From: Nipponacmea schrenckii
Lineage: Eukaryota; Mollusca; Gastropoda; Lottiidae
Assembly: GCA_030562195.1 (NCBI GenBank)
Contig: CM060202.1
Coordinates: 4,898,001-4,962,000 of the forward strand
DNA length: 64,000 nt
Direction of reading: 5' to 3'
The notes under the pieces are model-generated. The model was not told the DNA's origin, searched no databases, and was given only the letters and a program-made list of their open reading frames with translations. The translations under genes were made by a program, and so were the position numbers. Positions 1 through 13,229 of this stretch are shown in pieces (position 1 is the stretch's first letter; each line of letters starts with the position of its first letter).

Positions 1-31
1 GTTTTTAAACGATCTTCCATCAAAACTAACC

Positions 32-3000
32 ATGACTTCTACAGGAATAAACCAAGGCTTACATGAGGATTCCAAACCTTCGTCGAAGTAAGTGATTTGT
101 TATGTTTTTCGGGGCGAAATTAGCAAAAATTGTCGCAGATGAGATAGAGCTGCCATGTTTGATTTTATTTGTTCGGGTGTGCTTATTATGTCATATTACA
201 AGGAAAGTTTTTTTTGTTATGCCCTATCCTCGTCCTTACACCAACCGTTGGCAATCCCCTAAATATTCAATGCTCAAGTAAAGATATTTAACCTGGAAAT
301 AGACATTCGTTATAATGAATTATTGTTCACAGAAGAAAGGCGGTCAGTCTGTTATTTCTATAAAGTCTAAGGGAGGCAACTCTAATTTTTAAAAAATCTT
401 CCGAGACTACAGCAAAGTTATTATTTTAAAATTGTTTTTTTTTGTGATATTACATTTGTCCACTAACAGAGTGAACTTGCTGAAGGATGCTAAAAAACAT
501 CCTTGCTTGTGTAACTACTGTACAATTTATTCCTTTCTTGTCTTTAATATTTGTTATTTAGTCTTATTAGACATATGGTAGGATCTGGGAATAATGAATA
601 GCTTGCTACAGTTATAAATAATAGGTGAATTTTATAATATATATAAGCCTGTTTACAAACATTTGAGCATGATGATAAAATTTTCAAATTATATTTTCAG
701 GGTATTGAAACCACCAGGAGGAGGTTCTAACATTTGTTTTGGCGGAGAGCCTGACCCAGCACCAGTAAGGCAATCTCAAAGAGGACATGTTGCACCTCAA
801 CAACCACAACACAGAACAACTAAAGCTCCATTCGGAGAGAGTGAACATGTTGTAAAGATCTTACCACAGACAAGAGGTTCTGATTCTAAAAGTCGTATTT
901 TTGGTGATTGTAATGATGTTGTGGCTCCCCGTAGATCTTCCTCCAGTAACACCCATAGCAATATATTTGGTGAAGGTGATGATGTAGATGCAAAAAAGAG
1001 AAATAACTCTAATGGTATGTCATAAAATAAAACAAAGTTAGGTGTTAAGTTTTAAAATTTTGATAGGAATAGGCAATTTTGATAGACTTGATAGCTCTTG
1101 TGACATTTAATGAGTAATCAGTAAGCTTAAGCTTATTTAAAACATTAGTAAATTGTTTCTATATATTTAGCTATTTTAACAGATAATTATTAGGCCTACT
1201 TGTCTGGCAAAGCTTAGAATATAAGCAAGTTATAAAGTAATTAAGACCAAAAAAAATTCAAGTTTTTTTTAACTGTCACAAGATAATTCAAAGTCTTAAA
1301 TTAATAGTTTCACCTGACACATGTTATCTTATATTGTTACAAAATGAAAGCTATTTTAAGAGTTGAATGGCAATGCACCATGTTGATAGGCACTGGTGCA
1401 GTCGCAGAACACAGGTGATGGGTCAGATAAATTTGACTTGAAATGACATCAATGCATTTATGTTCATGTGGTGCTCTCTAATCCAGCCACCAGTTTTACA
1501 AAATCCTAAAATTGCGGGGGTGAATTACTAAAATCGTTTTTATATTTTACTTTATTTTCCTATTAAATTTCTGTATTTTTTTTTAAATCTTATGTTTTTG
1601 AAACAGAGCAAAAAATTTTTTATTGTAAATCATAAAATACAAAAAGGAAACTATTTTGAATTCGTTAATAGATACTACTGAACCAAAAGTGAAAACCACC
1701 AAACAACTTAATATGGAACGTATAAATAAACTTAGGAGAGGTATTGACCATGTTCATGACAAAAACCATTTGTTCTTTACTTTGTTTTCAGTGCAAAGTG
1801 TTCAATGGGCTAGCAAATCATCTTATGTTCAGACTAAAGATTTTGAGTCCTTATAAAGACAATTTTCATTCAAATTATCTATCAGTATAAGATTTAATAG
1901 GAGTACAAATCACGAACACAAGACAATATTATGGAATAAGCACACTCTTTTAATAAGGTTACGAAACACATAACATTTAAACATAACATAAGATGGAATA
2001 ATGAAAGAATATAACGCAACAAAATATTTTATATTGAAGATGGTGTTAGGTTATGAGCTAAAAAAACATAGAGCAAAAAATAGAAAATTAATGTACATTT
2101 ATGAGCCTTCAAGATAAAATTTGTATTTTTTAAATCTGTACATATTAAGGCCTGTATCACACCATGATAGGGTATACAATGTTAATCAAAATATAAAATT
2201 TAAAATAAAGGTAGATTTATTCAACAGTGCTCATCATATTTATAAAAGATTTGTTGGTTTTGGTTTTACAAGGAAGGTATTTCATAAAACTTCACCAAAT
2301 ATTATTTATGCTTTTCTTCCCTTATTTTCTGTCTGATTTCCATCTGTGACTACTAACAAGTATTTCTGTAATTCCAACCCTCCATTTTAGCTGTTGTAGT
2401 CTTTTTGCTGTCTTGTATACCATTACTTTGTCTATATTAAACCCATCATTAATCAATTGTTTCTACTCATCATTTGATTATTTCATTTATAGCTGTTGTA
2501 GTATTTTAGATGTCTTTTCAATCATTATGGAATAATTTCCATATATAATTAGTTGTCTTTTAAATAGATGTAATGTACAGAAATTTTAACCTAGCTTTAC
2601 CTTTTAATTATCATCACCATTTTTTCCACCTCCACTGTTGTATTCACATTTTTAGTATTTCTTTGCACTGAACACAATTTTGTATTTTGTTTTTTATTTA
2701 TTTTAAGTTTGTTATAAAACAAGCTTCAGAGTCACCTTATTGTCTCAATTGAAACCTTTTTTATTCGAAATTTCAGTATTTACTGACTTGAGTCTTTTAA
2801 AGGCTCATTGAAAGGTGTTCATAAGAGGATTTCTTATTTTCAAATTTAACAGACACTATTCCAGTTTGTTCAAAAACTTGACCAATTTATGACTTCATCA
2901 AACATTCAGATTAATATTATAATCAAAAGAAGATTTTTTTGAGGGGAGAGGGATTTTTACAGAAATCAAAATTGAAAAAATACTAATAGGGTATCTCTTA

Positions 3001-4343
3001 TAATATACTGAATGGCATCAATTGCAGAAAATCTCTTATGAATCTCTTTCAACCAAGCATACTTTATGAAAGTACTGTTATATAATAATATAAGATCTTA
3101 AGGTGACCAAAAAATTTAATTTCTCAAACTTGGCCAAAATAAGTCTTTGTTTATTAGTGGACTTACCTGGTGTCAACATAATCTCTGTAATAATCCAATA
3201 GATCCATAAAGCTAAGTTATGATTTTTTAAATTAATTTATTTTGAACCACTTTGTGTTCTATTCTTAAGTCATGGCACCTGGTAAATCCAACTAAAACTC
3301 TTATTAACCTAGTTTGAGACTTGAAATTTTATGTCCATTTAAGTGATAGTTTTCCTTTATGTCTTTATTATTTACATATATTTATTCCTTCATATCTGTT
3401 TTTTAACCTGCTTTTAGATACGCTTATATGTATAGATTAAATAGCTTCAATATCTTTAGTGTTGAAACATTTAAAAGTCAAATAATTATTATGAAAATAA
3501 TTTGATAATTAATATAAAAAAAAGTAAAATTGACAAATTTTATTATGAAGATGTTATTAATAATCTGACTAACTTATTAATTAATTTCATACAGGTAATT
3601 ATGATCCTATCACTGGTCAAAAATATGAAACCACTGCTTGTCATCAACCACCACCTGTAAGTTTCATTTATTATACTTGTTCAGTACACAGGGTATGGCT
3701 GTTTTAGACACCATAGGTTTGCCTTTACTTTTGTAATGGGTGTCTACATACAAGAGGGGGTGAGGGGCCAACAACCATTAAGTGTTCGAGTCTTCTCCCT
3801 ACACAAATGCATCACTGGCATTTCTTCAATTGTTTCTAAATATATTTTGAGTTAAAATTCATGTCACCAGAAGGAGAAAGATATTGAAGACAAGCTGTAG
3901 GTCTCTTAGAGGGAATCTTTGTAAGAGATCATTTGCTTAGTGGTTTTGATTTTAATAATGGTTTCTTCAATAACATGAATAATCCTTCTTTCCTCATAAT
4001 TTTAATTGACCCAGCTGTAATTGGGTTGCATATAATTCAGTTAACGATGAGTACCAAAAGGTGTGACCAGCTGTCAGAAAGTATAGTCATGAACCTAAGT
4101 TATTTCCCTTGTAAAAGAAAAGGTCATCCTTTCAGGGGTCCTGTATCTTGCCAAATTTAATTCCTGTAAGTCACTGTGATTTTTTTCTTGTAGAAGCCAG
4201 TACCAACAAGTAACTATAAGCCATTACCATCTGCAGCTGATGGACCAGGTACTATGCAGTCTGTAACTGGTAAAGCCCAGGATGTAAGAACTTCATCTCG
4301 TATTACAAATCCACCAGGAGGACCTACCACCAAACTCTGGTAG
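32..4343 (+). CDS. JPT: Jupiter microtubule-associated homologue (HN1/JPT family), four exons
   Basis: Coding exons read as 32-87, 701-1014, 3595-3656 and 4194-4343, giving 193 aa. Every junction is GT-AG and phase-consistent: exon 1 ends in AA before GTAAGT and the first base of exon 2 completes the Lys codon. The family hallmark VLKPPGGGSN opens exon 2, and IFG motifs (SRIFGD, SNIFGEG) recur later, as in vertebrate HN1/JPT1 and insect Jupiter. The C-terminus has another PPGG motif (NPPGGPTTKLW). The family is small, unstructured and microtubule-associated; no fold or catalytic site is expected. The start ATG at 32 is the first in frame; a non-coding exon could lie outside the window. Long introns (613, 2580 and 537 bp) are typical of an invertebrate housekeeping gene. 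Identity is strong; exon 1 is slightly less certain because it is short and chosen by splice phase and by the SSK-VLKPPGGG join, which resembles SSRVLRPPGGG of HN1. Confidence 0.86.
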
Positions 4344-5070
4344 ATCTTGCTTCACTTCTGTTGTCAGCCACCAGCGATCTCTTGAAACCACAACCTCATC
4401 AAAATTATTGCCAAAAGTTTAGTGACTTTTTGTCACAAAATTTTCAACGATGTACTTAGCCATTTTCTATGACCCATAGCATTAACTGATGAACTGACTG
4501 GGCTTAGGACAAAGCGTCATAAATTTTCAGAATAAAATCTTTGGACATATTCAGGAATAATCAAATCAAAAAATCTTTCACAAAATTTAGCTTTGTATGT
4601 CTTAGTTATGTGGGAATATTGGCATGTACAAATACTCTATGTTTGATATATTTGAGTGGCTTAATTCATTTTAATTCTTTGACTTTGTACTGCTGACTGT
4701 ATTTTTTTTTGTTTTTCTGTTTAATTCTAAAATGTGTACCTAGTTGTGATTCATAATTGTATTGGATATGCTTTATCAGTTTTTGTAAACTTGTCTTTTT
4801 GGCTTAAAGCTTTTGCTAAGCTTATGAAAGAAATTGCTTCCAATTAGACCAGAATATTTGCAGGAATATAAAGTCATATTGATATATATAGAGATACCAG
4901 ACTCTTTTGGTCTCTTTATTCTGTGATTGTCAATTTGTGAAACTTCTTTTAAAATTTAAGTATCTTCTGATTGAACAGTCCGAAGGAAAATATTTGAACC
5001 ATGTTCTATTCCAAGTTTAAGTATCAAATGATTTGAATCAATCTTAAGAATTCAAAATTCTCCTTTTACC
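4344..5070 (+). other. Probable 3' UTR and flank of the Jupiter-like gene
   Basis: No open frame of note follows the stop at 4341-4343. An AATAAA signal lies at 4531-4536, so the mRNA may end near 4550. The rest is AT-rich sequence with no recognised gene. Confidence 0.5.
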
Positions 5071-5075
5071 GCTAT

Positions 5076-5400
5076 TATAAATTTAGGTTTGGACCACTAA
5101 AAAATCACTAGTCTGGAATAAAATTCAAATAAAAAATAACTAAATATGAAATGTTAGATACCTAGTCCTATAACTTACCTCAATCCGTTATTGAACTTGT
5201 CCATGTACATGCATTCTATTAATTCTCATAAATTTTATAATTTTAGGTTCAGATCTCTAAAAAAAATCACTAGTCCTGAATAAAATTCCAATAAAAAATA
5301 ACCAAATATGAAATGTTGGGTACCTAGTCCTATAACTGACCTCCCTTAATCTATTATTGAACTTTTCCATGTACATGCATTCTACCAATTCTCTTACCTA
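5076..5400. repeat. Tandem duplication of a 160-bp unit
   Basis: Two adjacent copies begin near 5083 and 5243 (offset 160). Both contain the blocks AAATCACTAGTC, AACTAAATATGAAATGTT or AACCAAATATGAAATGTT, TACCTAGTCCTATAACT and CCATGTACATGCATTCTA in the same order. There are scattered point differences, so the duplication is older than the 2.36-kb duplication that follows. Confidence 0.8.
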
Positions 5401-7189
5401 CATTGTTGTGTAAATCTTAATGCTTTGTAAGGATTGTTGTGTATGTTTAGACAAGTTCATTTATGAAATAGGTGTGTTCTTTTACATTACTTTCAATATA
5501 CCAATGAATAAGATATGGATTGGTTTAATTTTATTATGTATTTGCATTTAAAGACAATAATTTAAGTTGTCTTCTCTCAATGCTCACTTTATTCAAATTC
5601 TCTTAACGCCTTTCTTGATATAACTAGATGCATACTAGAACACTCAATGCAACTCATGGATTTGTCTATGAAGGGAAAAACAGGTTGAGAAATAAAATAG
5701 CCAGGAAACATTGAGTTTTGGAATCCTGAACATTTGAAATCTTAGGCTATGTAAATTTAAGATCTTTAAGGTTGTAAATGAGTTTTATAGTCAATTATCA
5801 CTACAATTTTTGCCTAGTAGAATAGTCTTTTGCATGCACGATACCATAATTTGATATATTATATATATAATCAATTGTTGACCCATTTTCCAAACTAATT
5901 AGACCTATAATGTTTTCTTTGTATACTATTTGCTTATTCTTTTTTTCTTCCCCAAATTATAGATTACTGAGTACTTATTTGTATATAATTATAAAGAAAT
6001 ATAAAAATTGTATAATTTAGAATTAGTTATAAATATTAGTTATAAATATTAGTTATAAATTTAGTTCTGATTTTATTATAAATCTTTATCAAATCAAGTG
6101 GCATTGTTTATTATAAATTTCTCTATGTTTTGTGTTGTGATAAAATTACTGTTAAAAAAAGTGCTAATTGAAATTTTGATGGGGTTCTATAGAAATATTA
6201 GTAATGTCCAAATAAATTTTCATGTTTTTTTTTTTGTTTTGTTTTTTTATGTCCATTGTCATTTCAAAGTTTTTAAAAATATGTTCTACAAAATTATAGT
6301 AAAATCTCTCAACTCTAATTACTTGTGGTACTTGCTTTATTTTTTTTATCTGTATTGATCAAACAAGTCTGAAATGATTATCTGTCAACACTTTAGACAA
6401 GGTAACCAAACCTTCTGTAGCCCTTCTGTTTTATTTCTGAGTGAGAAGGTAGAAATAAGTCTTGCCAAAATTTGACATTAAGAAATTTCAGAAGCACAGC
6501 CTTTTAACTTGTTTATAATACATGTATTCTAAATATTTTTCTATTATATAAGGTAATTTGCTCTATACAGTGTAATTTTGAGAATGTTTTGACTAACAAA
6601 TCTGTTTGATTGTAATTTGTTCATTTAATATCTGATTAAATGTAAAGCTGTTTATATTGTCTTTTAGTTTCTATATTTCAAGAATCATCTTAACTATGTC
6701 CTTTTACTCCCCACTCTCCACTCCCTTTTACTTTGAAAAAGATCTTAGATCAAAGGGTTCTTTGGGATTTATTCTCCAAAACCTGATTTAACTAAAATCC
6801 AAGTTTTATTTAGAAACACAGTAATCAGATTGAATAACAATCCTAAACCTAAAATCAATAAAACCAGATAAAGGAAATGGCTACTTGTCGTTGCATTCAG
6901 GTCACTATTATTTTTAAAAGAGATTATAGGTCTTAGAATGAACATAAAATATGAAAATTTTAAACTTGGCCAATAAGAGCTTTATTCATTAGTAATATAC
7001 CTGCAGCTGACTTTTGTGATTTTTCACGATTTAAGGGATTCTGTTACTCATATTGACCATTCTTGGGTAGGCCTACTAAAATTTTATGTTCATGCTAAGC
7101 CCCAGTATCCCTTATATCACTATACTGCAACCTATTTAACAACATTTAATTTGAAATCCTTGTACAAGTTGTTTCCATTGGCATTACAC

Positions 7190-7640
7190 CAACAATTTTA
7201 TATTTAAATGGACTTAACCAGTAAAGGAAGAAAAACTACAACAATTTTATATTTAAAGGGACTTAACCATTAAAAGACGACTACAATAATTTTATATTAA
7301 AAGGGAATTAATCAGTAAAAGAAGACTACAACAATTTTATATTTAAAGGGACTTAACCAGTAAAAGAAGACTACAACAATTTTATATTTAAAGGGACTTA
7401 ACCAGTAAAAGAAGACTACAACCATTGTATATTTAAAGGGACTTAACCAGTAAAAGAAAACTACAACAATTTTATATTTAAAGGTACTTGACCATTAAAA
7501 GACGACTACAATAATTTTATATTAAAAGGGAATTAATCAGTAAAATAAGACTACAACAATTTTATATTTAAAGGTACTTTATAAGTAAAAGAAGACTACA
7601 ACAATTTTATATTTAAAGGGACTTAACCAGTAAAAGACGG
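7190..7640. repeat. 45-bp minisatellite array, about 10 units
   Basis: Units share the core TTAACCAGTAAAAGAAGACT followed by ACAACAATTTTATATTTAAAG, with variants such as TTGACCATTAAAAGACGACT. Repeats are contiguous with no unique spacers. No frame encodes a convincing protein. Confidence 0.95.
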
Positions 7641-7651
7641 CTTCAATATTT

Positions 7652-7800
7652 GGACTCGGACCACTAAAACATTTTATGCTAATGATTGTATACGAATTGA
7701 GTCCGTTCTATTTTTAGAAATCCTCTTTCTCCCTTCCTTTGGGGGTGTTTGCATGCCCATTTTGGACTAATTTTTGGTCTAGATTTGAAATTTTATGTCT
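7652..7800. mobile_element. Truncated copy of the TIR element (left part)
   Basis: Begins GGACTCGGACCACTAAAACA and matches the first 149 bp of the element at 10018-10484. It is cut at the tandem-duplication junction. Confidence 0.8.
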
Positions 7801-10166
7801 GTATGTTTAGACAAGTTCATTTATGAAATAGGTGTGTTCTTTTACATTACTTTCAATATACCAATGAATAAGATATGGATTGGTTTAATTTTATTATGTA
7901 TTTGCATTTAAAGACAATAATTTAAGTTGTCTTCTCTCAATGCTCACTTTATTCAAATTCTCTTAACGCCTTTCTTGATATAACTAGATGCATACTAGAA
8001 CACTCAATGCAACTCATGGATTTGTCTATGAAGGGAAAAACAGGTTGAGAAATAAAATAGCCAGGAAACATTGAGTTTTGGAATCCTGAACATTTGAAAT
8101 CTTAGGCTATGTAAATTTAAGATCTTTAAGGTTGTAAATGAGTTTTATAGTCAATTATCACTACAATTTTTGCCTAGTAGAATAGTCTTTTGCATGCACG
8201 ATACCATAATTTGATATATTATATATATAATCAATTGTTGACCCATTTTCCAAACTAATTAGACCTATAATGTTTTCTTTGTATACTATTTGCTTATTCT
8301 TTTTTTCTTCCCCAAATTATAGATTACTGAGTACTTATTTGTATATAATTATAAAGAAATATAAAAATTGTATAATTTAGAATTAGTTATAAATATTAGT
8401 TATAAATATTAGTTATAAATTTAGTTCTGATTTTATTATAAATCTTTATCAAATCAAGTGGCATTGTTTATTATAAATTTCTCTATGTTTTGTGTTGTGA
8501 TAAAATTACTGTTAAAAAAAGTGCTAATTGAAATTTTGATGGGGTTCTATAGAAATATTAGTAATGTCCAAATAAATTTTCATGTTTTTTTTTTTGTTTT
8601 GTTTTTTTATGTCCATTGTCATTTCAAAGTTTTTAAAAATATGTTCTACAAAATTATAGTAAAATCTCTCAACTCTAATTACTTGTGGTACTTGCTTTAT
8701 TTTTTTTATCTGTATTGATCAAACAAGTCTGAAATGATTATCTGTCAACACTTTAGACAAGGTAACCAAACCTTCTGTAGCCCTTCTGTTTTATTTCTGA
8801 GTGAGAAGGTAGAAATAAGTCTTGCCAAAATTTGACATTAAGAAATTTCAGAAGCACAGCCTTTTAACTTGTTTATAATACATGTATTCTAAATATTTTT
8901 CTATTATATAAGGTAATTTGCTCTATACAGTGTAATTTTGAGAATGTTTTGACTAACAAATCTGTTTGATTGTAATTTGTTCATTTAATATCTGATTAAA
9001 TGTAAAGCTGTTTATATTGTCTTTTAGTTTCTATATTTCAAGAATCATCTTAACTACTAGTATGTCCTTTTACTCCCCACTCTCCACTCCCTTTTACTTT
9101 GAAAAAGATCTTAGATCAAAGGGTTCTTTGGGATTTATTCTCCAAAACCTGATTTAACTAAAATCCAAGTTTTATTTAGAAACACAGTAATCAGATTGAA
9201 TAACAATCCTAAACCTAAAATCAATAAAACCAGATAAAGGAAATGGCTACTTGTCGTTGCATTCAGGTCACTATTATTTTTAAAAGAGATTATAGGTCTT
9301 AGAATGAACATAAAATATGAAAATTTTAAACTTGGCCAATAAGAGCTTTATTCATTAGTAATATACCTGCAGCTGACTTTTGTGATTTTTCACGATTTAA
9401 GGGATTCTGTTACTCATATTGACCATTCTTGGGTAGGCCTACTAAAATTTTATGTTCATGCTAAGCCCCAGTATCCCTTATATCACTATACTGCAACCTA
9501 TTTAACAACATTTAATTTGAAATCCTTGTACAAGTTGTTTCCATTGGCATTACACCAACAATTTTATATTTAAATGGACTTAACCAGTAAAGGAAGAAAA
9601 ACTACAACAATTTTATATTTAAAGGGACTTAACCATTAAAAGACGACTACAATAATTTTATATTAAAAGGGAATTAATCAGTAAAATAAGACTACAACAA
9701 TTTTATATTAAAAGGGACTTAATCAGTAAAAGAAGATTACAACAATTTTATATTTAAAGGGACTTAACCAGTAAAAGAAGACTACAACCATTGTATATTT
9801 AAAGGGACTTAACCAGTAAAAGAAGACTACAACAATTTTATATTTAAAGGTACTTGACCATTAAAAGACGACTACAATAATTTTATATTAAAAGGGACTT
9901 AATCAGTAAAAGAAGACTACAACAATTTTATATTTAAAGGGACGTAAGCAGTAAAAGAAGACTACAACAATTTTATATTTAAAGGGACTTAACCAGTAAA
10001 AGACGGCTTCAATATTTGGACTCGGACCACTAAAACATTTTATGCTAATGATTGTATACGAATTGAGTCCGTTCTATTTTTAGAAATCCTCTTTCTCCCT
10101 TCCTTTGGGGGTGTTTGCATGCCCATTTTGGACTAATTTTTGGTCTAGATTTGAAATTTGATGTCT
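7801..10166. repeat. Tandem segmental duplication, copy 2 (2366 bp)
   Basis: Second copy of the 5441-7800 block. It continues without a break at 10167 into the rest of the TIR element, so this copy holds the ancestral right flank and the junction at 7800/7801 is the novel joint. The embedded 45-bp array (about 9557-10006) differs from that in copy 1 (about 7190-7640) by several substitutions and unit variants while the flanks are almost the same. This suggests array-specific exchange. Confidence 0.95.
9557..10006. repeat. 45-bp minisatellite array, about 10 units (second duplicate)
   Basis: Same 45-bp unit as the array at 7190-7640, in the corresponding place of the second segmental copy. 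The unit order and several bases differ between the two arrays. Confidence 0.95.
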
Positions 10167-10484
10167 GAAATTGCATTTTCTTTCAGAATTTCTGAGATAA
10201 TGAGAAATTTAATTGGCGGAAGGTTATTTCTAAAAATAGTGGTTTTGTGTGCAGTGACAGTCAAGCGGATGTTGATAAAATGTAGTGGTTTACTTTCATT
10301 TTGTTTAGTTCAAAATTTTCATGGTCATGCTATATTGGATTTTTGTACAGAAACCAAGTATTGACCTGGCTTTCATGTGGCATATAAGAAAGTTTTCAAC
10401 GAGATTTCTGGAAAAAGTTCTAGACGGTTGAATTTTGTGATTTAACATGGAAATAGATGGCAAATGAATTAGCGGACTAAGTCC
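10018..10484. mobile_element. MITE-like element with degenerate terminal inverted repeats
   Basis: The left end GGACTCGGACCACTAAAACA pairs with the reverse complement of the right end (GGACTTAGTCCGCTAATTCA), matching about 17 of 23 positions. The right terminus GGACTAAGTCC is itself palindromic. The interior has no transposase frame (the 68-aa frame at 10158 is not recognisable). A diverged full-length relative lies at about 35767-36184, and a partial one at the right window edge. The element is bounded on both sides by 45-bp minisatellite, so it either inserted into the array or seeded it. Confidence 0.7.
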
Positions 10485-10492
10485 CGAATTTT

Positions 10493-12114
10493 TCTATTAA
10501 AAGGGAATTAATCAGTAAAAGAAGACTACAACAATTTTATATATTTAAAGGGACTTAATCAGTAAAAGAAGACCACAATACTTTTGTTCTTAAAGGGCCG
10601 TATCCAGTAAAAGAAGACTACAACACTTTTACATTTAAAGGGACGTAACCAGTTAAAGAAGACTACAACAATCTTATATTTAAAGGGACTTAACCAGTAA
10701 AAGAAGACAACAAAACTTTTATTTTTAAAGGAACGTAACCAGTAAAAGAAGACTACAACACTTTTACATTTAAAGGGACGTAACCAGTAAAAGAAGACTA
10801 CAATAATTTTATTTTTGAAGGAACGTAACCAGTAAAAGAAGACGACAACACTTTTACATTAAAAGGGACGTAACCAGTTAACGAAGACTACAACAATTTT
10901 TATATTTAAAGGGACTTTACCAGTAAAAGAAGACTACAATACTTGTATATTTAAAGGGACTTTACCAGTAACACAAGTCTACAATACTTTTGTGTTTAAA
11001 GGGAAGTAACCAGTAAAAGAAGACTACAATAGTTTTATATTTAAAGGGGTTTAACCAGTAAAAGAAGACTACAATAATTTTATATCTAAAGGGACTTGAC
11101 CAGTAAAAGAAGACTACAATAATTTTATATTTAAAGGGACTTAACCAGTAAAAGAAGACTACAATACTTGTATATTTAAAGGGACTTAACCAGTAAAAGA
11201 AGACTACAATACTTGTATATTTAAAGGGACTTAACCAGTAAAAGAAGACTACAATAATTTTATATTTAAAGGGACTGAACCAATAAATGAAGACTACAAT
11301 ACTTGTATATTTAAAGGGACTTAACCAGTAAAAGAAGACAAAAATACTTTTGTATTTAAAGGGAAGGAACCAGTAAAAGAAGACTACAACAGTTTTATAT
11401 ATAAAGGGACTTAACCAGTAAAAGAAGACTACAATAATTTTATATTTAAAGGGACTTAACCAAACAAAAGAAGACTACAATACTTTTATATTTAAAGGGA
11501 CTTAACCAGTAAAAGAAGACTACAACAATTTTATATTAAAGGGAATTAAACAGTAAAAGAAGACTACAATAGTTTTATACTCAAAGGGACTTAACCAGTA
11601 AAAGAAGACTACAATACTTTTATATTTAAAGGGACTTAACCAGTAAAAGAAGACTACAATAATTTTATATTTAAAGGGACTTAACCAGTAAAAGAAGACT
11701 ACAATAATTTTATATTTAAAGGGACTTAACCAGTAAAAGAAGACTACAATACTTTTATATTTAAAGGGACTTAACCAGTAAAAGAAGACTACAACATTTT
11801 ATATTTAAAGGGACTTAACCAGTAAAAGAAGACTACAATAATTTTATATTTAAAGGGACTTAACCAGTAAAAGAAGACTACAACAATTTTATATTTAAAG
11901 GGACTTAACCAGTAAAAGAAGACTACAATAATTTTATATTTAAAGGGACTTAACGAGTAAAAGAAGACTACAATAATTTTATATTCAAAGGGACTTAATC
12001 AGTAAAAGAAGACTACAACACTTTTATATTTAAAGGGACTTAATCAGTAAAAGAAGACTACAATAATTTTATATTTAAAGGGACTTAATCAGTAAAAGAA
12101 GACTACAATACTTT
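10493..12114. repeat. 45-bp minisatellite, main array of about 36 units
   Basis: Strict 45-bp spacing was checked between successive CAGTAAAAGA cores (11101, 11146, 11191). The consensus core is TTAACCAGTAAAAGAAGACT, followed by ACAAT(A/C)ATTTTATATTTAAAGGGAC. Units near the left edge vary more (GGACGTAACC forms, CTTTTAC forms), whereas those from 11600 to 12060 are nearly homogeneous. No spacers and no coding frame. The array ends directly before the block shared by the two receptor genes. Confidence 0.97.
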
Positions 12115-13229
12115 GCCTTCTAGAGTGTTGAATAATGAAAAAAATAAACGCGTTTTCAAGGCAAAATACCTCATATGAAATATTTTTTGATTTTCAATTG
12201 GGTTTATCCATGGATGATTACAAATACTCTCACCACGTTTGATTTCAAATTCTCACACCAAGTTTTTCAAATTCCATCAATTGTTTACGTCATAACGAGC
12301 AATTGTGGACGGATGAACGGCAATACAGCCATTCCATCTAGTTGTGCAGCGATAAGCAAACATAACAGGGGTCAAGTTTACTGCCCAAATAGCACTATCC
12401 CTTTCCAGTGCGGCTTTTGGAATTTGATCAGGAATAATATTTAAGTTTACACATAAAATATCAAGATATATTGGTAGTTGATGTTCGTCTGGAATTGACA
12501 TAAAAACTTCGAAGGGAAACATAAAAGATCAATGTTCTAAAACATGCACCAAACATGCATTTGTATTGTGGAGAGATTCTTCTTTTCATCAGTTTGCCAT
12601 GAGTAGCTGTAGAAAAAACTGTACCGACTTGCACAATTCTCGTTGATAACACATGTTCAATGCTGAAAACAATAAAATATCACCTATTTTGTGTGTTTAC
12701 AACTGCATATTTTCATTGATTTTTCGTCATGTTGTTGTTATTATACAATCAAATGGATGTAAACCAATAATGCATTCCATTAGTAAGACAATCAAATGGA
12801 TATAAATTAATAATGCATTCCATTATTAAGACAAACAATCACAAATCATGTAAATATTAACTGTTACATGTATTTATATATGTGAAGATATTGATTTATG
12901 TATCTGATACACCATTGTAGGCCTACTGTTGTTTTATGTCAGCATCAAATGATCATAACTGTTGATAAATTCACTTTATCTTGCATGAGATTTAGTGTAT
13001 CCAGTGTGTATGTACACTGGTCTGTATGAATTTGTCTGGTTTGAAGCAAAGTGATACCTGCAATACCTTTTTGCAAACATGTGAATAAATTGGATAACGT
13101 GGATTAACCTAGAGGGAGCTTGGCATAATTTCTCACAGACATATTCAGCTTCACGGGAAAGTTACCATTTGTTTTTTATGAGCGAAGTCTTGGAATTAGT
13201 GGCGATAATATAATGTTAATATTTTGAAA
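12115..13229 (+). other. Upstream block of receptor copy 1, duplicated at 21650-22782
   Basis: From the GCCTTCTAGAGTGTTGAATA region onward this block aligns along its length with 21650-22782, apart from small indels and a few insertions. It contains no clear gene. A minus-strand open frame (12277-12522) is broken in the other copy. Short direct repeats with ATCAAATGGATGTAAA and ATAATGCATTCCAT lie near 12750-12830. Promoter elements of the receptor gene are presumably in the last few hundred bases, but no canonical TATA box was evident. Confidence 0.7.

Larger units (their letters stand above)
5441..7800. repeat. Tandem segmental duplication, copy 1 (2360 bp)
   Basis: The sequence from GTATGTTTAGACAAGTTCAT at 5441 repeats from 7801 at a constant offset of 2360, then 2366 after a 6-base difference (CTAGTA-type insertion near 9056). 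Outside the internal minisatellite I saw almost no substitutions. The block ends at 7800 inside a TIR element, which is therefore truncated in this copy. The identical 86-aa and 63-aa open frames in the two copies are by-products of the duplication and look non-coding. Confidence 0.95.

Noticed and set aside
6098..8718. Identical 86-aa open frames at 6098 and 8458 as a gene pair
   Set aside because: They start at non-ATG codons, are low-complexity Phe/Leu/Tyr from AT-rich DNA, and are identical only because of the recent tandem duplication.
10493..12114. Regular 45-bp array as a CRISPR array
   Set aside because: Units are contiguous and homogeneous with no unique spacers, no cas genes, and the context is eukaryotic.
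12277..12522. Minus-strand frame upstream of receptor copy 1 (DEHQLPIYLDILCVNLNII...) as a gene
   Set aside because: It recurs in copy 2 only because the region is duplicated, and is frameshifted there; no splice or domain support. A degenerate exon cannot be excluded.
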